Source: Streptomyces sp. WM6378
Lineage (GTDB): Bacteria > Actinomycetota > Actinomycetes > Streptomycetales > Streptomycetaceae
Direction: 5' to 3'
NCBI RefSeq assembly: GCF_001279695.1
Contig: NZ_LGDD01000246.1
Span: 1 to 64,000, forward strand
Length of the DNA stretch: 64,000 bases
The position numbers and the translations under genes are program-made. This document shows, piece by piece, positions 57,921 to 64,000 of this stretch (positions are counted from its first letter, which is position 1; every line of letters begins with the position of its first letter). The notes beneath the pieces are model-generated. The model had not been told where the DNA came from, did not search any database, and saw nothing but the letters and a program-made list of their open reading frames with translations.

Positions 57921-58877
57921 ATGGTGGACGTCCCCGAACTGGTGGCCCAGGCCCGGGAAGGCCGGCCCAGGGCCGTCGCCCGGCTGATCTCGCTGGTCGA
58001 GGGGGCGTCCCCGCAGCTGCGCGAGGTCATGGCGGCGCTGGCCCCACTCGCGGGCAACGCGTACGTCGTGGGGCTCACGGGCTCGCCCGGTGTCGGCAAG
58101 TCGACCTCCACCTCGGCGCTGGTCACCGCCTACCGCAGGGCCGGGAAGCGGGTCGGCGTGCTCGCCGTCGACCCGTCCTCGCCCTTCTCCGGCGGGGCCC
58201 TGCTCGGCGACCGGGTCCGGATGTCCGAGCACGCTTCCGACCCGGGCGTCTACATCCGCTCGATGGCGACCCGGGGCCACCTGGGCGGCCTGGCCTGGGC
58301 CGCGCCCCAGGCGATCCGGGTCCTGGACGCGGCGGGCTGCGAGGTGATCCTGGTCGAGACGGTGGGCGTCGGTCAGTCCGAGGTCGAGATCGCCTCGCAG
58401 GCCGACACCTCGGTGGTGCTGCTCGCGCCCGGCATGGGCGACGGCATCCAGGCGGCCAAGGCCGGAATCCTGGAGATCGGCGACCTGTACGTCGTCAACA
58501 AGGCGGACCGGGACGGCGCGGACGCCACGGCCCGCGAGCTCAACCACATGCTGGGCCTGGGCGAATCACGCGGCCCGGGGGACTGGCGCCCGCCCATCGT
58601 CAAGACGGTGGCGGCGCGCGGCGAGGGCATCGACGAGGTAGTGGAGGCGCTGGAGAAGCACCACGCGTGGATGGCCGAGCACGGCGTCCTCGCCGAGCGG
58701 CGCCGGGCCCGCGCGGCCCGCGAGGTCGAGACCATCGCGGTCACCGCCCTGCGCGAGCGCATCGGCTCCCTGCACGGCGACCGCCGCCTGGACGCGCTGG
58801 CGCAGCGCATCGTGGACGGCGAACTCGACCCGTACGCGGCGGCCGACGAGCTGGTGGCCGGGCTGACCGGGGCCTAG
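57921..58877 (+). CDS. meaB: Methylmalonyl-CoA mutase-associated GTPase MeaB
   Basis: A 318-residue G3E-family GTPase that protects methylmalonyl-CoA mutase and gates B12 loading. The P-loop GSPGVGKS is at residues 54-61; switch and base-contact motifs VDPSSPFSGGALLGDR, ETVGVGQSE and NKAD are intact, and the C-terminal dimerisation arm is present. ATG 57921 follows CGGAG; a GTG at 57870 would add 17 residues but has a poorer site. It is 75 bases from the thiolase gene. Functionally it links to mce and the adenosyltransferase at 36405. Confidence 0.93.
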   Translation: MVDVPELVAQAREGRPRAVARLISLVEGASPQLREVMAALAPLAGNAYVVGLTGSPGVGKSTSTSALVTAYRRAGKRVGVLAVDPSSPFSGGALLGDRVRMSEHASDPGVYIRSMATRGHLGGLAWAAPQAIRVLDAAGCEVILVETVGVGQSEVEIASQADTSVVLLAPGMGDGIQAAKAGILEIGDLYVVNKADRDGADATARELNHMLGLGESRGPGDWRPPIVKTVAARGEGIDEVVEALEKHHAWMAEHGVLAERRRARAAREVETIAVTALRERIGSLHGDRRLDALAQRIVDGELDPYAAADELVAGLTGA

Positions 58878-58907
58878 ATCCGACCGGGGCCCGTGTCTGA
58901 CTGTGTG

Positions 58908-59384
58908 TCAGATCTTGCCGCGGTGACCCCGCAGGTGCTCCGCGACCGGGGTCAGTGACTCGCGTAGATCCGCCAGCGCCTCGCTCGACAGCAGGTCGAT
59001 GAAGTGGCGCCGCACGGAGGCCACATGGTGGGGGGCGACCTTCTCCATGGTCTCCGTGCCGTGCTCGGTGAGGACGGCGAAGAGCCCGCGCCGGTCCGAC
59101 TCGCAGTTCTCGCGCCGGACCAGGCCCGCGTTCTCCATGCGGGTGATCTGGTGCGAGAGACGGCTCTTGGACTGGAGGGTGGCGGCCGCGAGGTCGCTCA
59201 TCCGCATCCGCTTGTCGGCCGACTCCGAGAGGTTCACCAGGATCTCGTAGTCGTTGTTGGTCAGGCCGAACGGCTGCAGATCCTTCTCCATCTGGTAGGT
59301 CAGCATCCTGTTGACGTCCAGATAAGTGCGCCAGGCGCACTGCTCGTCGTCGCTCAGCCAGTTCGTGGCCGTCTCGGTCTCCAT
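58908..59384 (-). CDS. MarR-family transcriptional regulator
   Basis: A 158-residue winged-helix regulator. The recognition core reads MRMSDLAAATLQSKSRLSHQITRMENAGLVRRENCESDRRGLFAVL-like, with helix-turn-helix at about residues 58-90 and wing 90-105. A TAGAAT box six bases before ATG 59384 suggests a leaderless gene. The upstream sequence is AT-rich with an imperfect palindrome around GAATTC (59407-59418), a possible autoregulatory site. Convergent with meaB. Ligand and targets unknown. Confidence 0.9.
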   Translation of the reverse strand: METETATNWLSDDEQCAWRTYLDVNRMLTYQMEKDLQPFGLTNNDYEILVNLSESADKRMRMSDLAAATLQSKSRLSHQITRMENAGLVRRENCESDRRGLFAVLTEHGTETMEKVAPHHVASVRRHFIDLLSSEALADLRESLTPVAEHLRGHRGKI

Positions 59385-59396
59385 ATGTGGATTCTA
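59385..59396 (-). promoter_or_regulatory. -10 box for the leaderless MarR gene
   Basis: On the minus strand TAGAAT (59391-59396), then CCACAT, then ATG 59384. No ribosome binding site. Confidence 0.55.
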
Positions 59397-59527
59397 CCTA
59401 AGAAGTTGAATTCTGAACGAAGTGTGGGAGTGTGACGCCCGGCACGTGATGCGATCGCGCCACTCGCGCGGCCCCGCCGAACCCCGAGGGGCTCAGGCGT
59501 TCGACGTCACACTCCGCAGACTACCGC

Positions 59528-60304
59528 TCACAGGCCGAAGCGACGCTGGAGGTCCCCCAGCTGGCCGGGAAGACGCGGTCCCGCGCCCTGCTGGCCGGGC
59601 CCGCCCTGGCCGCCGCCCGGCACCCCGGGCTCGTTCGTGACCTGCCCGGTCGCCTGCTCCGCCATGAGTACCTCGGTGGACTGGAGCAGTACCGTACCGG
59701 CCCCCACGAACTCGAACTGGTGCTCCTCGCCGGACGTTCCGCCGAGCCCGGTGAGTGACCGGATTCCGCCCAGGACGCCCGTCATGTAACCGTGGTCGTA
59801 GTGGTGGCACGGCGAAGGGCAGTCCGCCCAGCCGACCAGCGCCTGCGGGTCCACCCGGATCGGCGGCTCCATGAAGACGACGGGACCGTTGGACGCGGCC
59901 ACGAACTTGCCCGTGCCGATCAGGGTCAGGAACCCCGGCACGATCGACTGCTTCAGCGCGAGCGAGGGCTGGTAGGCCAGCAGGTTGCCGGACCGGATCG
60001 TCAGGTTGCCCTCGTCCAGGTCGTAGCTGTTCACGTCGAAGGCGCGGTCCGCGAGCAGCATCTTGCCGCTGCCGTCCGCCACCACCCAGTCGCTGGCGTG
60101 CAGCGGCGAGTGGAAGCTCGTGCGAAGGAGCCGGTCGAGCCGGCCGTGGCCGATGCCGTTGAACTCGATCTGCCCGTAGTAGGCGATCATCTTGCCCTTC
60201 TGCAGGAACCACTGGCTCGACTTGAGCTCCACGCAGAAGGTGTACTTGTTGACGTTGTCGTCGGTCGGCAGCGAGTAGGGATCGAAGATCACCGGGGCGG
60301 TCAC
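59528..60304 (-). CDS. AIM24-family protein (third of three)
   Basis: A 258-residue beta-rich protein of the AIM24 (altered inheritance of mitochondria 24) family. Blocks such as KMIAYYGQIEFNG, NLTIRSGNLLAYQPSL and the Pro-containing VDPQALVGW mark the two similar halves of a beta-sandwich. It adds a longer C-terminal Gly/Gln/Pro tail (about 225-258). The GTG start overlaps the stop of the second gene (GTGA), so the three are translationally coupled. The biochemical role is unknown. Confidence 0.88.
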   Translation of the reverse strand: MTAPVIFDPYSLPTDDNVNKYTFCVELKSSQWFLQKGKMIAYYGQIEFNGIGHGRLDRLLRTSFHSPLHASDWVVADGSGKMLLADRAFDVNSYDLDEGNLTIRSGNLLAYQPSLALKQSIVPGFLTLIGTGKFVAASNGPVVFMEPPIRVDPQALVGWADCPSPCHHYDHGYMTGVLGGIRSLTGLGGTSGEEHQFEFVGAGTVLLQSTEVLMAEQATGQVTNEPGVPGGGQGGPGQQGAGPRLPGQLGDLQRRFGL

Positions 60305-60951
60305 AGCTTCTCCTCCGAGGCCTGCACGTACACCGAGCCGTTGCCGGACAGTTCGAGCTGGAAGGCCTCGCCGGAGCCCCGGCCCACCATGTCGCGCCAG
60401 CCCAGCGCGGCCGAGAGCTTGTTGCGCACGTCGCCGTGGTGGGCCACGTAGGCCTGCGGGTCGACGTGCACCGGGCGCTGCGGGGTGATCGGAAGCTCGA
60501 TCACGCCGCCGTGCGCCATGACCGCGACCGCCCCGTGCCCCTTGAGGGTCGTGGTGAACAGGCCCTGCCCGGTCACCTGGCCGCGCACCATGCCCATGAC
60601 GCCGCCCTGCGAGCCCATGAACATCGTGCCCTGCTGGAGCGACCCGTCGAAGGCGAGCAGGCGGTCGGCCTCCACGTACAGGGTGTCGCCCTGGAGGTTG
60701 ATCACCTGGATGTGGTGGCCGCCGTGGCCGAACATCACGGTGCCGCTGCCCTCGACCGTCATCAGCGGGGTCGCCTCGTTGGCGACCCGGCGGCCGATCA
60801 TCGACATGATGCCGCCCTGGCCGCCCTGGATGTTGGGCGTGAAGGACACCTCGCCCTTGTACGCGAGCATCGCGCCGCGCTGGCTGAACATCTTCTGTCC
60901 GGGGCTCACCGTCGCCTCGACCATCTTCGAGTTGATCTCGCGGAAGGGCAT
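60301..60951 (-). CDS. AIM24-family protein (second of three)
   Basis: A 216-residue protein. Family blocks GAMLAYKGEVSFT, DTLYVEADRLLAFD, GLFTTTLKGHGAVAVMAHGG and VDPQAYVAHHGDV (key residues G, D, P, H) are clear. It lies between the two other copies with four-base overlaps on both sides. Compared with the first copy it shares the order of all blocks, so the triplet arose by duplication. Confidence 0.9.
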   Translation of the reverse strand: MPFREINSKMVEATVSPGQKMFSQRGAMLAYKGEVSFTPNIQGGQGGIMSMIGRRVANEATPLMTVEGSGTVMFGHGGHHIQVINLQGDTLYVEADRLLAFDGSLQQGTMFMGSQGGVMGMVRGQVTGQGLFTTTLKGHGAVAVMAHGGVIELPITPQRPVHVDPQAYVAHHGDVRNKLSAALGWRDMVGRGSGEAFQLELSGNGSVYVQASEEKL

Positions 60952-61589
60952 CAGACGTCCCCGCCGATCGTGTTGCGCTCGCTGGGCTGCACGTACACCA
61001 GGCCCTCGCCCTCGAACCGGATCTGGAAGGCCTCGCCGGAGCCCTCGCCGAGGAAGGTCCGGAACGTCACCCCGGACTGGAAGCGCTGCTGGAGGTTGCC
61101 CTGGTGCGCGATGTACGCCCCGGGGTCGACGGACAGCGGGTACTGGGCGCTGACCCGGAGCACCACGGCCGGTCCGTCCGACATGATCGCGGCCTGGCCG
61201 TGGCCCTCGATCGTCGTGGTGAACAGGCCGTTGCCCTGGCTCGCGCCGCGCAGGCCGGTGAACGTGGTGCCGGTGCGCAGCCCCGCGTCCGTGGCGAGCA
61301 GGTTGCTCGCCTCGACGAAGAGCTTGTCGCCGGTCAGGCTCACGAGGTTGATCTCGCTCGCGCGGTCGGCGAAGTAGCACGTGCCGTGCCCCTTCACCTC
61401 CATCACGGTCATCTGTTCGCCGGTGAGGCGGCGGGTCACCATGCCGCGCAGACCCTCACCGCCGCCGGTCATCTTCTTGAACGCCATCTGGCCGTCGTAG
61501 GCGACCATCGAGCCGTTCTTCGCTTTGACGGCGTCGCCGGTCATGTCGACGGCGAGCACTTTGCTGCCCTGGAGTCGGAACGTTGCCAC
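60951..61589 (-). CDS. AIM24-family protein (first of three)
   Basis: A 212-residue protein, first gene of the AIM24 triplet. Blocks GSMVAYDGQMAFKK, DKLFVEASNLLATD, GLFTTTIEGHGQAAIMSDG and VDPGAYIAHQGNL match copy 2 in order. The GTG start is leaderless: TAACGT lies exactly six bases upstream. All three genes should be made from one short operon. No partner gene is obvious. Confidence 0.9.
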   Translation of the reverse strand: MATFRLQGSKVLAVDMTGDAVKAKNGSMVAYDGQMAFKKMTGGGEGLRGMVTRRLTGEQMTVMEVKGHGTCYFADRASEINLVSLTGDKLFVEASNLLATDAGLRTGTTFTGLRGASQGNGLFTTTIEGHGQAAIMSDGPAVVLRVSAQYPLSVDPGAYIAHQGNLQQRFQSGVTFRTFLGEGSGEAFQIRFEGEGLVYVQPSERNTIGGDV

Positions 61590-61601
61590 GGCCCGACGTT
61601 A
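61590..61601 (-). promoter_or_regulatory. -10 box for the leaderless AIM24 operon
   Basis: On the minus strand TAACGT (61596-61601), six bases, then GTG 61589. No ribosome binding site. Confidence 0.5.
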
Positions 61602-61657
61602 GCGGGCCGGGGACCCGCCCCGACAGGGGCAAGGGTGCGATGTCAGAATGGGGATCG

Positions 61658-61677
61658 TTTGTGCATGCGTTCACAAA
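61658..61677. promoter_or_regulatory. Palindrome TTTGTG-N8-CACAAA between divergent genes
   Basis: TTTGTG (61658-61663) and CACAAA (61672-61677) flank 8 bases in the spacer between the AIM24 operon and the DUF3817 gene. It contains GTG-N8-CAC, similar to Crp/Fnr-type sites and to the palindrome before atpI. Confidence 0.45.
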
Positions 61678-61747
61678 GATCGCTGCCGACGGATCGCCGT
61701 CAGACGATCACCGCCGCCCGCCCCTCCCAGCGAAGGTGCCCCCGCCC

Positions 61748-62092
61748 GTGGACATCAAGACAGCCTCCGCCCTGCATCGACTCCGACTGATCTCGCTCCC
61801 CGAGGCCATCTCGTTCCCGATCCTGCTGGTGTGCTCCGTGCTCAAGCGCACCACCTCGTTCGACGGGGTCATGGTCATGGGCATGGTCCACGGCATCCTG
61901 TTCACGCTGTACGTGCTCTTCTGGCTGGACGCCTGGAACCGCACCAAGTGGTCCGCGAAGACCGGCGCGCTCTACTTCGTGCTCGCCGTGCTGCCCTTCG
62001 GCGGCTTCTTCGCCGAGCGTAAGATCCGCCGCGAGCTGGACGCCGCGGTCATCGCGACCCGGGCCCGCAAGGAAGGCGTGGTCAACGCATGA
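61748..62092 (+). CDS. DUF3817 family membrane protein
   Basis: A 114-residue protein. Three hydrophobic segments (about 15-33, 40-60 and 74-92) match the DUF3817 family, beginning [20 protein letters not shown]. The [11 protein letters not shown] motif follows helix 2 and the C-terminus is charged. GTG 61748 matches the usual family start; an ATG at 61640 would add 36 polar residues. It overlaps the next gene by four bases (ATGA). Function unknown. Confidence 0.87.
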   Translation: MDIKTASALHRLRLISLPEAISFPILLVCSVLKRTTSFDGVMVMGMVHGILFTLYVLFWLDAWNRTKWSAKTGALYFVLAVLPFGGFFAERKIRRELDAAVIATRARKEGVVNA

Positions 62093-62382
62093 TCGTCGCC
62101 TTCTCGGTCAGCCCGCTCGGCGTCGGCGAGGACGTGGGGGAGTACGTGGCCGAGGCGGTCCGCGTGGTCCGCGAGTCCGGCCTGCCCAACCGTACGGACG
62201 CGATGTTCACGTCCATCGAGGGCGAGTGGGACGAGGTGATGGACGTCGTCAAGCGCGCCGTCGCCGCCGTCGAGGCCCGCTCGAACCGGGTCTCGCTGGT
62301 GCTCAAGGCGGACATTCGCCCCGGCGTCACGGACGGCCTGACGTCCAAGGTGGAGACGGTGGAGCGCCACCTGTCCGCGTAA
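62089..62382 (+). CDS. MTH1187-family thiamine-binding protein
   Basis: A 97-residue ferredoxin-like fold protein of the MTH1187/YkoF group, starting [16 protein letters not shown]. Relatives bind thiamine or a related compound at a subunit interface. The ATGA overlap indicates coupling with the DUF3817 gene. A strong hairpin follows at 62396. Confidence 0.88.
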   Translation: MIVAFSVSPLGVGEDVGEYVAEAVRVVRESGLPNRTDAMFTSIEGEWDEVMDVVKRAVAAVEARSNRVSLVLKADIRPGVTDGLTSKVETVERHLSA

Positions 62383-62395
62383 CCGATCTTCGGCG

Positions 62396-62428
62396 AAGAG
62401 CCCCCGGCCGTCCCGGCCGGGGGCTCTT
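62396..62428 (+). terminator. Terminator after the thiamine-binding gene
   Basis: AAGAGCCCCCGGCC (62396-62409) and GGCCGGGGGCTCTT (62415-62428) form a perfect 14-bp stem with a 5-nt loop. Confidence 0.85.
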
Positions 62429-62580
62429 GCGCGTCCCGGGCCGCACCTACCGCGCGCGAAAGCCGTTCAATCCAGAACCGCTCACTCGGAGTACTCCGGT
62501 CGACACGCCAAGAATTCTCCACTTTTGTGGGGATATCAACCCAGTTCGAGACCCTGCTTGACGATCAGCTGGAGGGCACC

Positions 62581-64000
62581 GTGCGTCCGGAGGGCTACGA
62601 CTACGACACCCACAGCCGACTGGCCGGACCACTGACGGAGCCGGGCGACAAGCCCTACCGGGTGCAGTACCGCAGCCTGCTCTCCCGGGAGCCGCACCGC
62701 ATGCGCGCCGTCCTGCTGATGACCCTGGCGCCGATACTCACCGGCCTGCTGCTCGTCTACCTCGTCTGGCCAACCCACTGGGTCGAGCGCGAGGGCGGCG
62801 ACCGCTGGCTCGTGGGCCTCGACATCGCGATGCTGGTCTCGATCGGCCTGATCGAGCTCTTCATGGTCACCAACGTCGCCTCCGTGGCCCATGCCACGAT
62901 GGTCGCCCGCGACCCCGTCCCGGTCGTCCCCGAATACGGCACCCGGGTCGCCTTCCTCACCACGTACGTGCCCGGCAAGGAACCCATATCCATGGTGCGG
63001 AACACCCTGGAGGCGGCCGTCCGGCTCACGCACACCGGGCCGCTCGACATCTGGCTCCTGGACGAGGGCGACGACGAACAGGCCAGGGCCCTCTGCACCG
63101 AGCTCGGGGTGCGCCACTTCTCCCGCAAGGGCGTCCCCGAGTGGAACCGCGAGAACGGCGCCCACAAGGCCCGCACCAAGCACGGCAATTACAACGCCTG
63201 GATCGCGATGCACGGCGGCGGCTACGACTTCTTCGCCTCCGTCGACACCGACCACGCCCCGCTCCCCAACTTCCTGGAGCGGATGATGGGTTACTTCCGC
63301 GATCCCGACGTCGCCTTCGTCGTCGGACCGCAGGTGTACGGGAACTACGACTCTCCCGTCACCAAGGCCGCCGAATCCCAGCAGTTCCTCTTCCACGCGC
63401 TGATCCAGCGGGCCGGCAACCGCTACCGGGCGCCCATGTTCGTCGGCACCAACAACGTCGTGCGGATCGCGGCGCTGCGGCAGATCGGCGGCCTGTACGA
63501 CTCGATCACCGAGGACATGGCCACCGGCTTCGAACTGCACCGGCACAAGAACCCGAGGACCGGCCACCACTGGCGCTCCGTGTACACCCCTGACGTGCTG
63601 GCCGTAGGCGAGGGCCCGGCCTCCTGGACCGACTTCTTCACCCAGCAGATGCGCTGGTCGCGCGGCACCTACGAGACGCTGTTCAAGCAGTACTGGAAGG
63701 CGCCCTTCAGCATGCCGCCCGGCCGGCTGCTCTCGTACACCCTGATGCTCGTCTACTACCCGATGACCGCCGTCAACTGGCTTCTGGGGATCGTCAGTTG
63801 CGTGCTGTTCCTGTGGTTCGGGGCGTCCGGCACCCAGGTCACCGCCTCGGTCTGGCTGATGCTCTACAGCGACGCGGCGGCCCTCCAGATCGGGCTCTAC
63901 CTCTGGAACCGGCGGCACAACGTCTCCCCCCACGAACCCGAGGGCTCGGGCGGGCTCGCCGGGATGGGCATGTCGGCGCTCTCGGCGCCCATCTACCTCA
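62581..64000 (+). CDS. Cellulose-synthase-like family 2 glycosyltransferase (3' part beyond the window)
   Basis: At least 473 residues; the frame is open to the window end. Two N-terminal membrane helices (about 43-65 and 80-105) precede a GT2 domain with the processive-synthase motifs LLDEGDD, the D-x-D of SVDTDHAP, TEDMATGF and the Q-x-x-R-W of QQMRWSRGTYETL, followed by more helices from about residue 380. Such enzymes polymerise a sugar and extrude the chain through the membrane; the product is unknown. GGAGGG lies five bases before GTG 62581; an in-frame GTG at 62527 lacks a site. Confidence 0.92.
   Translation, partial: MRPEGYDYDTHSRLAGPLTEPGDKPYRVQYRSLLSREPHRMRAVLLMTLAPILTGLLLVYLVWPTHWVEREGGDRWLVGLDIAMLVSIGLIELFMVTNVASVAHATMVARDPVPVVPEYGTRVAFLTTYVPGKEPISMVRNTLEAAVRLTHTGPLDIWLLDEGDDEQARALCTELGVRHFSRKGVPEWNRENGAHKARTKHGNYNAWIAMHGGGYDFFASVDTDHAPLPNFLERMMGYFRDPDVAFVVGPQVYGNYDSPVTKAAESQQFLFHALIQRAGNRYRAPMFVGTNNVVRIAALRQIGGLYDSITEDMATGFELHRHKNPRTGHHWRSVYTPDVLAVGEGPASWTDFFTQQMRWSRGTYETLFKQYWKAPFSMPPGRLLSYTLMLVYYPMTAVNWLLGIVSCVLFLWFGASGTQVTASVWLMLYSDAAALQIGLYLWNRRHNVSPHEPEGSGGLAGMGMSALSAPIYL

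Overview
The window is about 64 kb of very GC-rich chromosomal DNA from a Streptomyces. This is shown by third-position GC, frequent GTG/TTG starts, leaderless genes with TAnnnT boxes a few bases before the start codon, and the content: the FilP/Scy polar-growth pair, NucS mismatch nuclease, a sigma-R type promoter before rpmE, and a chiS-chiR-chiC chitinase cluster. The gene order closely follows the atp/rho region I know from S. coelicolor. It looks like stable core chromosome: no insertion sequence, prophage, integrase or CRISPR array was seen.

Layout. 1-521: 3' end of a 5S rRNA gene with its terminator, then tRNA-Arg(CCG) on the opposite strand. 679-9747: a stand-alone receiver protein, a catalytically decayed ArgS paralogue (NrtL), then lysA and hom-thrC-thrB (aspartate-family amino acids) and rho. 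9970-13064: a secreted trypsin-like protease with C-terminal FG-GAP/VCBS-like repeats and an LCP cell-wall ligase. 13232-19706: rpmE, prfA, prmC, a Sua5/TsaC protein, a phosphatase-like protein lacking its nucleophilic cysteine, glyA and a WecA-type transferase. 19971-27768: the complete ATP synthase operon atpIBEFHAGDC, followed by a DUF2550 gene. The argS-like/lysA/hom/thrC/thrB/rho/rpmE/prfA/prmC/sua5/wecA/atp order is a deep actinobacterial arrangement.

28352-36977: an interspersed GC-rich repeat, the chitinase chiC with its two-component system chiR/chiS, a second OmpR-type two-component system with two small exported proteins, a second copy of the repeat, and a cobalamin adenosyltransferase. 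36991-43523: an ABC-2 exporter divergent from a TetR regulator across a perfect AT-rich palindrome, a 3-hydroxybutyryl-CoA dehydrogenase, a STAS protein, and a large membrane-anchored P-loop protein with a Pro/Ser/Thr tail. 43625-50524: nucS, a conserved SCO5389-type protein, an LLM flavin oxidoreductase, a small Cys/His protein, and two tandem paralogous ABC-2 transporters.

50621-55864: filP and scy, coiled-coil proteins of hyphal tip growth. 56065-58877: methylmalonyl-CoA epimerase, a thiolase and MeaB, parts of acyl-CoA/propionyl-CoA metabolism. 58908-64000: a leaderless MarR regulator, three translationally coupled AIM24-family genes, DUF3817 and thiamine-binding proteins, and a truncated cellulose-synthase-like glycosyltransferase.

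No single spectacular new system is evident. The items most worth attention are the Ser-for-Cys phosphatase homologue, the Walker-A-degenerate membrane protein next to a STAS protein, the AIM24 triplet, NrtL in the position argS holds elsewhere, a repeat element that appears to have rewritten the start of prmC, and long repeats sitting between convergent genes.
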